A DNA stretch of 64,000 nt from VAZQ01 sp963841705 (GTDB lineage Bacteria; Pseudomonadota; Alphaproteobacteria; Rhizobiales; Xanthobacteraceae), in NCBI GenBank assembly GCA_963841705.1, contig CAWJDY010000023.1:62001-126000 (forward strand), written 5' to 3'. The notes below the pieces were generated by a model. It was not told where the DNA came from and did no database searches. It saw only the letters and a list, made by a program, of their open reading frames with translations. Below, piece by piece: positions 1 to 8,828 of this stretch. A program made the translations under genes and the position numbers. Position 1 is the first letter of the stretch, and every line of letters begins with the position of its first letter.

Positions 1-73
1 CGGCCGCCCTCCCGCTATTGCGCCGGACGGGGTAGGTCGTTTCCACTCAGTAGAACGAGGAGCCAACGGGCAC

Positions 74-1123
74 ATGTCACGTGTTTGGAGTTGCAATGAG
101 TGGGACCAACTGGACGAAGTCATCCTGGGAAATCCGTTGAACGCGCGTTTTCCTACCGCAGATCGAAGCGCCCAATTGGCAGAATTTTCAAACCGTTCAC
201 TCGCCGAGATCCCACGCGGCCCGTTTCCGCAACGGGTTATCGAGGAGACGGAAGAGGATTTGAATGAATTCGCGCGCCTCCTGCAGGACTTGGGCATTAC
301 CGTTAGACGCCCGGAGACTTGGCCGCATGACGCGAAATTCTCCACCATACACTGGGAAGCTCAGGGGTACTACAATTACTGTCCCCGCGACGTCTTGCTC
401 GTCATTGCTGACCAAATCATCGAAACGCCCAATGTCATCCGCAGCCGCGCCCAGGAAACATTCAGCTATCGCGGGCTGCTGATGGATTATATGAAGTCGG
501 GAGCCAGGTGGTACAGCGCCCCCAAGCCCATGCTTCTGGACTCGCTCTTCGAAGCTGACCTGAAAAAGCCTACCCCGCGCAATGATGAACCAGCCTTTGA
601 TGCAGCTAATATTCTACGCTTTGGCCGGGACTTGATCTACATGGTCAGCGCAACCGGCAACGAATTGGGTGGGCATTGGTTGCAGTCGGTTTTGGGCGAC
701 GGATTTCGAGTGCATTTTTTCAAAGATGTTTATTATGGCAGCCATATCAACTCGACACTCGTCGCCCTGCGTCCTGGACTGATTCTCTGCAACCCTGCTC
801 GTGTCAACGATGATACCCTGCCCGAAATCCTGAAGCAGTGGGAAGTCATTTATAGTCCGCCGATGGAAAATACGAATAGATATGATGCCGGATATCTGTC
901 CAAAAGCATTGGCAGTGACTGGATCGACATGAATGCATTCAGCATCAGTCCAAAGCTGACCGTGGTCGACCACAATCAGACAGGTCTCATGAGACTCTTG
1001 GAAAAGCATGGTATTGATGTAATTCCCCTAAAATTGCGGCACTCCAAGATGTTGGGAGGGGGACCCCATTGCGTTACGCTGGATATCCGCCGAGCTGGAA
1101 CGCTTGAGCGCTATTTCGACTGA
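74..1123 (+). CDS. Arginine:X amidinotransferase (glycine amidinotransferase-like)
   Basis: This 349-residue protein belongs to the AGAT/StrB/CyrA/SxtG amidinotransferase family, which moves the amidino group of arginine onto an acceptor amine through a covalent enzyme intermediate. The catalytic triad of the family is visible: Asp176 in FDAAN, His224 in GSHINS and the nucleophile Cys333 in GGGPHCVT near the C terminus. Length is close to that of the bacterial members. The start is the first ATG, with an AGGAG about 12 bases upstream. It is cytosolic, with no signal peptide. The NRPS-like gene follows 108 bases downstream on the same strand, so the product could be a guanidino building block for that enzyme; this is inference. 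Base composition is visibly AT-richer than the next gene, which fits separate acquisition. The acceptor cannot be read from sequence. Confidence 0.88.
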   Translation: MSRVWSCNEWDQLDEVILGNPLNARFPTADRSAQLAEFSNRSLAEIPRGPFPQRVIEETEEDLNEFARLLQDLGITVRRPETWPHDAKFSTIHWEAQGYYNYCPRDVLLVIADQIIETPNVIRSRAQETFSYRGLLMDYMKSGARWYSAPKPMLLDSLFEADLKKPTPRNDEPAFDAANILRFGRDLIYMVSATGNELGGHWLQSVLGDGFRVHFFKDVYYGSHINSTLVALRPGLILCNPARVNDDTLPEILKQWEVIYSPPMENTNRYDAGYLSKSIGSDWIDMNAFSISPKLTVVDHNQTGLMRLLEKHGIDVIPLKLRHSKMLGGGPHCVTLDIRRAGTLERYFD

Positions 1124-1231
1124 GGAATTGCGCTCGTGATGCTGGCGGCTGACAGGTTTTCCAATCGAGACCGGTACTAGACGTCTTTGAAAGCCCACGC
1201 GTCTCCAGTTTCGACCATGTGAGGACAAGCA

Positions 1232-4200
1232 TTGGCATCAATTTATGCGATAATTGCTTTCGCCATTTTCTTCCTGTTGCTGACGTTCGTGGCCTGGAGG
1301 CGGTATGTTCGGGAGGCGGAGGAGGCGCCGCAGAACCAGCCGCAAACCTGCCCCTACAGCTTGGCGGATGTCTTTGGCCCCGACCACCTCGTGAACGTAC
1401 CGCATCAGAAAGGAGCGCGGTGGCTCACGGAGATCTTCCGCCGCTCCGCCGAGACGTTCCCCCACCTCACGGCGTTGCAAATTCCGTGCACTGGAGAGTC
1501 GCTGAGTTTTGCCGAGCTCGACGCGCGCGCGGAAAGAGTAGCCGCCGCCCTCTCGCCCCTTCTCACCGGTCCCGACCAGGTCGTGGCGGTGGCGATGTCG
1601 CAGGACAACTGGCAAATCGTGGCCTCTCATCTCGGGGTCCTCAAGGCTGGCGGCACGGTGCTCTTTCTCGACACCACTTTGCCGGATGCCCTGGTTACCC
1701 ACATGCTCAACGATGCACAGCCAGTCGTCGTCCTCACGCGCGGTCAGCAACATTTCCGGAACTTGCCGACGCTCGATGTCATGGCGTTGCCAGAGAGCAC
1801 CACCCCAAGAAGAACGCCGACCTGGCTGGACGACCCGACCCAGCGCCTTGCGACCATCTTCTACACCAGCGGAACCACCGGGATGCCGAAGGGAGTGGAG
1901 TGTCCGCACGCAGGCTACGTGAACTTGGCCATGAGCTACGCCGATTACTTCGACCTTATTCCCGGCATGGATGCGACCTCGCTCACGTCCTCGCTGGGCT
2001 ACGACGGCAGCATCTCCGAGATGTACAGCGCGTGGGTGTCGGGCTGCGCCGTGGTCATGCTGACCAAAGAACAGCTCCGCTCCGGTCCGGACCTCATCCC
2101 CGTGCTACGCGAAGCAGAAGTCACCGTGCTGTTCTGTCCGCCGGTGCTGCTGACCACTGTTACCGCCAGCCCCGAGATGGATCTCCCCTACCCGCTCTGC
2201 CGCTACATCGTTCCGGCGGGCGAGGCCTTCCCCAGCGCGCTGGTGGAGCCGTGGACCCGCGGCAGGCGGCAGATCATCAACACCTACGGTCCGACCGAGG
2301 CGAGCACCGATACCAGCCGCCAGAGTTTGCGGCCGGGGGAGCCCGTCACCATCGGCGCGCCATTCCCCAATGTCACTTACGTGATCCTCGAGGTCGATGA
2401 GCTCCGCCCGCTGCCCCACGGGGAGGTTGGAGAGCTCTGCATCGGCGGGGTGCACGTTGCCCGCGGCTACCGCAACTTGCCGGAGCAAACCGCCGACAAG
2501 TTCATCATTCACCCGATGTTCGGTCGCCTCTACCGCACCGGGGACAAATGCAAGATTGATATCCAAACACAGCGCGTGCACTTCCTCGGCCGAATCGACG
2601 CGCAGCTCAAGGTGCGCGGGCAGCGGGTCGAGGTACAGGCGGTTGAGGAGATCCTGCAGACCCAGTTCGGTGAGATCGAAGCCGCCGTTTTGGACTACCA
2701 GAACGACATGCTCCTCGCCTTTGTCGCCGCGCCTTCAGTATGCGAAGGCGACATACCGGTGGTCGCTCCTGCGCCGGCGGAGTGGGCTGCCCGGGTGACG
2801 GCGACGCTCGCCAAACAGCTTCCAGCACCCTCGGTTCCGACAAAAATCCTCCTCGTAGAAAAATTTGTGATGAAACCCGTTTCCGGGAAGATCGACCGGG
2901 CGCGCTTGCCAAAACTGTCCGACGTGCTGAGGACCACCGAGCCGGAGGCGGCGGGCACGCCGGCCGGCGCGCGGAAGAGACCAGGAGAGGCAGTCAATCC
3001 GGCGGACGACGATGCGGGAATGACCCGTGAGGGTCAGGAAGTGCTGGCGATCTGCAGTGCGGTGTTCGAGATACCACTGGGAATGGACGATGGGTTCGTG
3101 GAGGCTGGCGGCCACTCCATTCTCATTGCGCGCTTGGCCCACCAGCTGCAGACCGCAGGATGGGTGGTCCCGGTCCGGGCATTGCTCACTGATTGCAACA
3201 CTGCACGGAAAGTGGCGAGCCGCCCGCGAGCGCTCCAGCAGACACCCATCGCTGCTACGAGCCCGGTGAAACGCCAAGAGGACACCGCCCGGCACGATCA
3301 AGCCGCGACGGAGGTGCTCTCGATCGAATACTTCACCACGCTGCAGGTCCTGTTCGCGATGCTCCTGTATTCGCCTGCCCTGCTAGGCTTGCTTATTGGA
3401 TTGAGCTCCATTGAAGTCGGAACGCTGTTCGCGACTGCCAGCCTCTGGGAATTCATCGCCGCAGGGTTTGTCCTCTACCTGGTGGGCCTCCTCACGCCCT
3501 TCGCCACCCTGCTCTGGGTCATGTTGATAAAGCTCTTCCTGGGCGGCGCCATCTACAAGAACAAGGTGATCCCGGGCGTGTACCCGAAGTGGAGCAAGAT
3601 GCACCTGCGAATCTGGTGCATTGGACGGCTGGAGAACATGGTGCTTGTTACGCTGCGCCTCATGTATCGCAGCGCGCCGCTCATGGCCTTCGTTTTAGGC
3701 CAGCTCGGCGCGAGCGTCGGCAAGAACCTGCAGTGCGCACAGGATGCCCAGCTGTCCGGGCCGATCGATCTGATCTCCATCGGCGATGATGTCGCCATCC
3801 AGACCGGCGCCTATATCCAAACGACAAGGTGGTCGGGACAGCAGCTGCAGGTCGGTCCTGTTCACCTCGAGAGCGGCTGCAAGATCGGGATGCGAGCCGG
3901 CATCGGCAACAACGTGACCGTGGGCCGCGGCAGCTGGATCACCCCTTTCACCCCCATTCTCAGCAATGTCGGTCCGCAGGAGATGTGGGAAGGCGCTCCC
4001 GCGCGGTTGAGCGGCCGCTGCACGGAGCTCAAGCGCACAGCCAAAGCCTGCCAGCACGCGGCTCCGATATGGTTGCTGGAAACCGCGAACATCCTTATGC
4101 AGATCGTCATAGCGTTTTGGATTTATGTGGTCCCCACTGCCGCGATCCTGTGGTTCGCCACAGGCCTCTTACCCGCGGGAGACGCTGATCTTTCTGCTGA

Positions 4201-6358
4201 ATATTTCAGGACGACGCCGCTCCTCGAGATCATCTGGCACCTCAGCCTCTACGCCTTCATCGTCACCGGGCTCACCGTCATCGTCACCTCTTTGCTGGGG
4301 TGTCTCTTTATCCGCAGCACGGCCGCCTCACCCGGGATGTATCCCTCCCGCGGGCTCGGAGGTGCTCTCCTCCTGTACAGAGTGTACCTGATGAACCGGA
4401 TTCAGCGGCAGTGGACCTGGACCATTACGGGGCAGTACCTGCGCGCGCTCGCTGGCATGCGCTTCCCGCGCTGGGGTGCGTCGGAATGCGACCTCATGTT
4501 CAACCTCGTCCCGGAGCTTGCCACGGCGGACGCCCAGGTGTTCTGGTCCAATGGTTGTTTCACCAACATGCTCGACTACGGCGCCGAGCACTGCAAGCTA
4601 CGCCAGCTCGACATGCCTGCAAAGTTCTTCAGCGGCAACAACTGCGTGGCGGAGTACGGGCATTTCCCGTCCAGCTTCACATTGGGAGTCTCTACTCCCG
4701 CCAGCGACATCCAGTTCCGACGCCAGATGTGGTCGCGGCTTGGCCAGCCCGTCACGGTCGCCGGAAACCCGGCAGTGAAATTTGCGAGCGCCTCGGCTCC
4801 AGGGGCGAATGAAACCGGTAGACTGCCGGCCTTTCCCCTTTTCCTGACCCGCATCCTCCTTTTTGACCTCTTCGGCATCAGTATCCTGCCCATCACCGAG
4901 GGTCTGATCTTCACACTGATCTACATCTGCGCGTTGCAATTCGGCGCCGAATACCCCATTGCCGCCGCAGTCATTCCTCTGGCGCTTACAGAAGCCACGC
5001 TGGTTTTACTCTGCGTCGCGATCAAGAAGTCCCTCGTCGGCGGCAAATGGGGATCGAACAATTCGGCGCCGTTCTGGTCGTGGCGGCACTTCGCCTATTT
5101 CTTCGCGCAGGACTGCTTCTTCGTCTGGTGCAGAGGATCTCTCGGCTTTTGCGCCGGGACGGTCCTGTCGAATTCCATCCTGCGCCGGATGGGATGTCGG
5201 ATAGGGCGACGAACAATCGTGATGCAGCCGATGCAGTGCTCCGATTGGAATGCTGTGAGCTTTGGCGATGACTGCGTTCTTGATGGCTTCCTGCAATTTC
5301 ACAGCTTCGAGGACATGGTGCTCAAGGTGAAGCGCACCCGGATCGAGGACGGCTGCGCGCTGGCCAGCGGCGCAACGGTGATGGGTGGCGCGGTCATCGA
5401 ACGGGACACGACGCTCTTGCCGTTGTCTCTGGTGCTCAAGGAGATGCGCCTGGTCACGGCCACCTACGAAGGCAGCCCCGCGCAACCGGTGAGCGTCACC
5501 GGATCGAGCGCCGGGATGCACGTCGGCACGCGTTCGAAGAGCATGCCCCATGCGGTTGATAACACCGACTGGCTCAAAACCGTCGCGATCGTCTTGGTCT
5601 TGGTGGACCATTTCGGCCACTTCTTCATGGAGAGCGACCGCTGGTGGGCTGTTTTCGGGCGCTTTGCAGCTCCACCCTTCTTCTTTCTGATGGGTTATGC
5701 CGAGAGGCGGACCGTCCCGCGCCACTGGATCTGGCTTGGCATCATGCTCACCCTGCTGGAGAGCTGGAACGCCGACTGGACCTGGGTGGCCCCAAACATT
5801 CTTTTGAGTCTTGCGCTCATCCGCCTGGCGCGTCCGCATGTCGAAGTCCTGCTGCAACGCTACGGCTGGACCGCCTTTTCACTCCTCATCTGCACTCTTG
5901 TCGCGGTGCTCGCACCGGCGGGGGCGATTGTAGATTACGGGGCGGAGGGGTGGTTGTGGGCACTGTTTGGTTTGTGCCAGCGCCGATACGTGGATGGCAG
6001 ATTAGCCCGCAACCTGGGCGGCGGAGCTCAATCCTCCTCACGACCCGCGCGCGCCATCGCAGGGGACCCCGCCGCCCTGATGCGGCTGGTGGCCTGCTTT
6101 GTCGCCGCCGTCATCTACGTCTGGCAGGAACAGAAGGAGTTCTCCTTCCCTCAAATCCATCTCGCCGTCCTTGTTTTGGGCGTCGGTGTTCTGTGCGTCA
6201 GCCTGTGTCTATTTCTACGCGGTCCGAGCCGCATCCAACCGCCAGCGAGCATCGCCGGCGTGCTGCGCTTCATCGGCCGGCACACCCTGGAGATTTACGC
6301 AATCCAGCTTGCCGGCTCCGAGCTCCTCACAAAATTGCTGCCCGATATCGCGCCCTGA
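1232..6358 (+). CDS. Membrane NRPS-like synthetase (Pls/PosA family) with C-terminal TraX-like domain
   Basis: The 1708-residue protein resembles Pls-type single-module NRPSs, which activate an amino acid and polymerise or conjugate it at the membrane. In order: a membrane helix (about 3-22); an adenylation domain (about 60-560) with A3 at 210-220 (YTSGTTGMPKG), A5 NTYGPTE at 350-356, A7 YRTGD, A8 GRIDAQLKVRGQRVE and A10 SGKIDR; a carrier domain with the phosphopantetheine Ser629 in GGHSI; then a Pls-type membrane region (about 695-1430) with two left-handed beta-helix segments (about 835-925 and 1320-1425). Residues about 1438-1708 are an extra multi-helix domain resembling TraX/acyltransferases (DHFGHFF, FFFLMGY, RHTLEIYAIQL). 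Known Pls is about 1300 residues, so the fusion adds about 270. Specificity positions matching GrsA 235/236/239 read Asp258, Gly259, Ser262. The start is TTG with GAGGA 6 bases upstream; no ATG fits better. The substrate is unknown. Confidence 0.85.
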   Translation: MASIYAIIAFAIFFLLLTFVAWRRYVREAEEAPQNQPQTCPYSLADVFGPDHLVNVPHQKGARWLTEIFRRSAETFPHLTALQIPCTGESLSFAELDARAERVAAALSPLLTGPDQVVAVAMSQDNWQIVASHLGVLKAGGTVLFLDTTLPDALVTHMLNDAQPVVVLTRGQQHFRNLPTLDVMALPESTTPRRTPTWLDDPTQRLATIFYTSGTTGMPKGVECPHAGYVNLAMSYADYFDLIPGMDATSLTSSLGYDGSISEMYSAWVSGCAVVMLTKEQLRSGPDLIPVLREAEVTVLFCPPVLLTTVTASPEMDLPYPLCRYIVPAGEAFPSALVEPWTRGRRQIINTYGPTEASTDTSRQSLRPGEPVTIGAPFPNVTYVILEVDELRPLPHGEVGELCIGGVHVARGYRNLPEQTADKFIIHPMFGRLYRTGDKCKIDIQTQRVHFLGRIDAQLKVRGQRVEVQAVEEILQTQFGEIEAAVLDYQNDMLLAFVAAPSVCEGDIPVVAPAPAEWAARVTATLAKQLPAPSVPTKILLVEKFVMKPVSGKIDRARLPKLSDVLRTTEPEAAGTPAGARKRPGEAVNPADDDAGMTREGQEVLAICSAVFEIPLGMDDGFVEAGGHSILIARLAHQLQTAGWVVPVRALLTDCNTARKVASRPRALQQTPIAATSPVKRQEDTARHDQAATEVLSIEYFTTLQVLFAMLLYSPALLGLLIGLSSIEVGTLFATASLWEFIAAGFVLYLVGLLTPFATLLWVMLIKLFLGGAIYKNKVIPGVYPKWSKMHLRIWCIGRLENMVLVTLRLMYRSAPLMAFVLGQLGASVGKNLQCAQDAQLSGPIDLISIGDDVAIQTGAYIQTTRWSGQQLQVGPVHLESGCKIGMRAGIGNNVTVGRGSWITPFTPILSNVGPQEMWEGAPARLSGRCTELKRTAKACQHAAPIWLLETANILMQIVIAFWIYVVPTAAILWFATGLLPAGDADLSAEYFRTTPLLEIIWHLSLYAFIVTGLTVIVTSLLGCLFIRSTAASPGMYPSRGLGGALLLYRVYLMNRIQRQWTWTITGQYLRALAGMRFPRWGASECDLMFNLVPELATADAQVFWSNGCFTNMLDYGAEHCKLRQLDMPAKFFSGNNCVAEYGHFPSSFTLGVSTPASDIQFRRQMWSRLGQPVTVAGNPAVKFASASAPGANETGRLPAFPLFLTRILLFDLFGISILPITEGLIFTLIYICALQFGAEYPIAAAVIPLALTEATLVLLCVAIKKSLVGGKWGSNNSAPFWSWRHFAYFFAQDCFFVWCRGSLGFCAGTVLSNSILRRMGCRIGRRTIVMQPMQCSDWNAVSFGDDCVLDGFLQFHSFEDMVLKVKRTRIEDGCALASGATVMGGAVIERDTTLLPLSLVLKEMRLVTATYEGSPAQPVSVTGSSAGMHVGTRSKSMPHAVDNTDWLKTVAIVLVLVDHFGHFFMESDRWWAVFGRFAAPPFFFLMGYAERRTVPRHWIWLGIMLTLLESWNADWTWVAPNILLSLALIRLARPHVEVLLQRYGWTAFSLLICTLVAVLAPAGAIVDYGAEGWLWALFGLCQRRYVDGRLARNLGGGAQSSSRPARAIAGDPAALMRLVACFVAAVIYVWQEQKEFSFPQIHLAVLVLGVGVLCVSLCLFLRGPSRIQPPASIAGVLRFIGRHTLEIYAIQLAGSELLTKLLPDIAP

Positions 6359-6397
6359 TTGAGGGTGCCGCTCGGCGTCATTGGGGGGCGTTGGCAT

Positions 6398-6426
6398 GTA
6401 GGGGCGGGTTTCAAACCCGCCCCTAC
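6398..6426. repeat. Perfect intergenic palindrome
   Basis: Two 14-base arms, GTAGGGGCGGGTTT and its exact complement, flank a single C. The element lies 39 bases after the NRPS stop and inside the in-frame extension upstream of the protease start, which argues that the protease begins later (6470). It could act as an RNA hairpin or attenuator, but no T-run follows. Variants starting GTAGGGGC occur at 10960-11072. Confidence 0.8.
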
Positions 6427-6469
6427 GGCGCGAGAGACCGGAAACCGCCAGGCCGAGATTAACAATGCC

Positions 6470-7477
6470 ATGAACTCTCGAGACCCTCAAACGAATTTTG
6501 AATTCTTGTGGAAGACATTCCACAAGCGATACCCGTTTTTCGAATTGAGGAAAGTCGACTGGACGAAGCAGTATGACCTCTACCGCCCAAAGGTCACGAG
6601 CAAGACCAGCGATTCAGAGCTCTTCCAGTTCTTCTGCGAGATGCTGCGACCCTTGAATGACGGCCATATCGAGCTCAAGGGCAAAGTAGGAGGGGAGCGC
6701 AAGGCACGATACTTCTGCCCAGAGAACAAGCCGAGATTTCATCAAGAATTCACAAGACGAGAGATCAGGCAGCTATTCAAGACGACCGGGAAAACTCTCG
6801 TCACCCACGGCTTCGGAAAACCCGCAAAGACCGAAGCCTGGATGCTTCGCTACTGCCGATCCCAGGAATTCGGCTACATTCGGATCCTGGAGCTGGAAGG
6901 TATCAGAAAACGGCGACTGAGCGCTGCTCTGGACAGGATTGCTCGAGACTTCGGAAGCTTGCGAGGCATCATCGTTGATATCCGCGACAACCCCGGCGGA
7001 GAGGACAGTATTGCGATTTCAATCGCCAACCGCTTTTGCGACCGCAAACGAGGCGCCTTTCGCAGAAAGACAAAAATTGGCCCCGGCACAAACGATTTTA
7101 CGCCCCTGAAGACGTGGCACCTCGAACCGCAAGGGAATGCGCAGTTTACCGGGCCGATCGCGCTTCTGACCTGTGATTCCGTGTTCAGCGGCGGAGAGGC
7201 GTTCGCGCTCGCGATGAAGCAGCTGCCTCATGTCACGATCATAGGCGATCACACCAACGGCATATTTTCGTATCAGCTCGAGAAGAAGCTCCCCAATGGC
7301 TGGGCGCTCTGCTTGTCTTACCAGGTATACCTTTCCGTGGACATGGTGTGCTACGAAGGCAAAGGCGTGCCGGTTGACATCAAGCTCTTGAACAAAAAGG
7401 TCGATATTGAAAATGGAATCGATCCGTTGATTGGCCGCGCCCTTAGAGTATTGCAGTCAAGAACGCGGGAGCGATGA
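6470..7477 (+). CDS. S41-family peptidase-like protein
   Basis: The 335-residue protein resembles C-terminal-processing/tricorn-core (S41) peptidases. An N-terminal helical part carries LRPLNDGHIEL (about 59-69), the LxDGH pattern common in this group. The core has DIRDNPGG (170-177) and CDSVFSGGEAFALA (235-248), where Ser240 sits at the expected nucleophile position. No PDZ domain and no clear signal peptide are visible, so the location is uncertain; most S41 enzymes are exported. I chose the ATG at 6470 rather than the in-frame GTG-type start upstream because the extension reads through the perfect palindrome at 6398-6426. It lies downstream of the NRPS gene on the same strand and may be cotranscribed, but nothing ties it to that pathway. 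Confidence 0.75.
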   Translation: MNSRDPQTNFEFLWKTFHKRYPFFELRKVDWTKQYDLYRPKVTSKTSDSELFQFFCEMLRPLNDGHIELKGKVGGERKARYFCPENKPRFHQEFTRREIRQLFKTTGKTLVTHGFGKPAKTEAWMLRYCRSQEFGYIRILELEGIRKRRLSAALDRIARDFGSLRGIIVDIRDNPGGEDSIAISIANRFCDRKRGAFRRKTKIGPGTNDFTPLKTWHLEPQGNAQFTGPIALLTCDSVFSGGEAFALAMKQLPHVTIIGDHTNGIFSYQLEKKLPNGWALCLSYQVYLSVDMVCYEGKGVPVDIKLLNKKVDIENGIDPLIGRALRVLQSRTRER

Positions 7478-7539
7478 GAGATGATTGATCTCATATTGCT
7501 GTCTGGCTCGAGTTTCCGAGGGGCGCGCCTTCGCCCACC

Positions 7540-7737
7540 CTACGGGTCTGAACGCTGTCGGCCTGTGTTGGTCAAGCTCCTGGCGACATTCCTCAGCTGT
7601 GCTCGAAGTATCTCGGGATCGACAGCGTCAGCCGCCATCATTGCCTTTACAATGGGATCAGACAAAATCTCTCGAACTGTTGGTTCCGCATGACGCGGAC
7701 GTGGTTGATCTGCTCTACATGATCCGACCAATGACAT
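7540..7737 (-). CDS. Small conserved-type protein (65 aa)
   Basis: A 65-residue frame with GGAGA followed by TGAGC and ATG, which is a good ribosome binding site. The C-terminal two-thirds (VREILSDPIVKAMMAADAVD and PEILRAQLRNVARSL) looks like a real helical protein. From memory it resembles small hypothetical proteins of rhizobia with a DP.. MxADxVDP pattern. It lies downstream of the azoreductase on the same strand, 46 bases past its stop, so cotranscription is possible. The last residues overlap a half copy of the GCCCACCCTACG repeat, so the C terminus may have been altered. Function is unknown. Confidence 0.5.
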   Translation of the reverse strand: MSLVGSCRADQPRPRHAEPTVREILSDPIVKAMMAADAVDPEILRAQLRNVARSLTNTGRQRSDP

Positions 7738-7754
7738 GCTCATCTCCATTCTGA

Positions 7755-7777
7755 CCGCCCCGAAGGGGCTTTTTTTA
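7755..7777 (+). terminator. Rho-independent terminator
   Basis: A GCCCC-GAA-GGGGC hairpin (7757-7769) is followed directly by seven T on the plus strand. It is oriented to stop plus-strand transcription coming from the S41 gene before it enters the minus-strand azoreductase. Confidence 0.75.
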
Positions 7778-7783
7778 TCCAAC

Positions 7784-8407
7784 TCACGCAGCTGCCCCTG
7801 CGGCAGCGACCTCGCGCGCCTGCGCGGCGGCGCGCGCGACTGCCTGCTCGGCGGCGTCCGGGCCAAGCGCCGTGCCCTCCACGCGGATCACCTCGACATT
7901 GGTCATTCCGAGAAAACCGAGCATGCTGCGCAGCCACGGCACCTGGAAATCAAACGCTGCGTTTTCCCCGGAGTACACGCCTCCGCTCGCGCTTACGATG
8001 ATGACGCGTTTGCCGGTCATGAGGCCCTGCGGACCCTTCTCGCTATAGCGGAATGTGCGGCCAGCGCGCGCGATGTAATCGAACCAGGTCTTCAGTGTTG
8101 AGGACACGCTGAAATTGATCATGGGGGCGGCGATGACAACAATATCGGCGGCAGTGAGCTCGTCGATCAATTCATCCGATCGCGCCAGGATGGCCTGTTG
8201 CCGCGGCGTTTCTGCTCCCCCTTGCCCTCTCGTCGCCGTGACAAAATCAGAGTCAATGTGCGGGAGCGGCGCCTGCGCCAGATTGCGAACCATCACCAAT
8301 GCGTCAGGATCGCTGTTGCGAAGGTCACTCACGACCTTCTCAGCAATCTTGTTCGAGTAGGATGCGCTGCCGCGCGGGCTGCTGGCGACGAGAAGGATGT
8401 TGGCCAT
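7784..8407 (-). CDS. azoR: FMN-dependent NADH-azoreductase
   Basis: The 207-residue protein is a flavodoxin-fold NAD(P)H:quinone/azo reductase of the AzoR (AcpD) family, a cytosolic homodimer that reduces quinones, azo compounds and other electrophiles with two electrons. Family marks are LLVASSPRG near the N terminus (FMN phosphate loop), APMINFSVSSTLKTWFDYIA (about 94-113) and SASGGVYSG (about 138-146). Length matches the family. The start ATG at 8407 is preceded by AGGAGC. A DoxX-like remnant lies just upstream on the same strand, and a divergent TetR gene with a duplicated operator lies beyond it, so repression by that TetR and induction by an electrophile is likely (inference). Confidence 0.9.
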   Translation of the reverse strand: MANILLVASSPRGSASYSNKIAEKVVSDLRNSDPDALVMVRNLAQAPLPHIDSDFVTATRGQGGAETPRQQAILARSDELIDELTAADIVVIAAPMINFSVSSTLKTWFDYIARAGRTFRYSEKGPQGLMTGKRVIIVSASGGVYSGENAAFDFQVPWLRSMLGFLGMTNVEVIRVEGTALGPDAAEQAVARAAAQAREVAAAGAAA

Positions 8408-8437
8408 GGTTTGCTCCTGTGATGTGATGCGGGTTGG

Positions 8438-8689
8438 TCAGATATTGGCATCGCCGGCGATGTCACCGCTGGCGAGTGAAACGCGTTGGCTGGAAAAGCC
8501 GCGCGCGATGCGCTCGCCCGCCAGCGCATTGGAGGCGAGCGTGCCTGCCATCAGGTTCAGCCACTGCTTGGGACCGATGGCTTCGATCTGCTGGAACACC
8601 AAACCAAGTCCGCCGGTTTGGCCGTTGCCGAGTGCCACAGCGACGAGCCCGAGCAGGAGCCGCAGGGCAAAGAGTGTTTTGCATTTCAT
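8438..8689 (-). pseudogene. DoxX-like membrane protein, truncated
   Basis: An 83-residue frame starts MKCKTLFALRLLLGLVAVAL and continues with VFQQIEAIGPKQWLN, which resembles the first helix and the QIG..QW segment of DoxX-family membrane proteins. After about residue 45 the expected further helices are missing and the rest does not look like the family. I therefore read it as a truncated or internally deleted gene. DoxX-family proteins are usually 120-150 residues. It sits between the TetR operator and azoR on the same strand, so it was probably the first gene of the regulated operon. It may still be translated (GGAAG lies upstream of the ATG). Confidence 0.45.
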
Positions 8690-8765
8690 CGTTAGCTTCC
8701 TTTTCCGGTCAGGCCCCGCAACGCGTCCGGTTGGAGAGGGGGAGTGGACATTGGCCGGGGGTTGT

Positions 8766-8809
8766 GGTACTGACCGGTAACACCGATATAGGTACTGACC
8801 GGTAACACC
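8766..8809. promoter_or_regulatory. Duplicated TetR operator
   Basis: Two identical 19-base copies of GGTACTGACCGGTAACACC lie at 8766-8784 and 8791-8809, spaced 25 bases start to start. The core TGACCGGTAA is a near palindrome around CCGG. The site lies between the divergent doxX-like/azoR genes and the TetR gene, 19 bases upstream of its ATG. The same motif, also doubled, precedes a paralogous TetR gene at 35331-35373, which strongly suggests it is the binding site of these regulators. Confidence 0.75.
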
Positions 8810-8828
8810 TATGTCAAGAGGAAACGTC

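Noticed and set aside
1219..2400. A 393-codon plus frame overlapping the NRPS
   Set aside because: It is out of frame with all adenylation motifs and Arg/Ala-rich.
1232..6358. Calling the NRPS an epsilon-poly-lysine synthetase
   Set aside because: Only the architecture supports Pls. The specificity residues cannot be matched to lysine by eye, and the TraX fusion is new.
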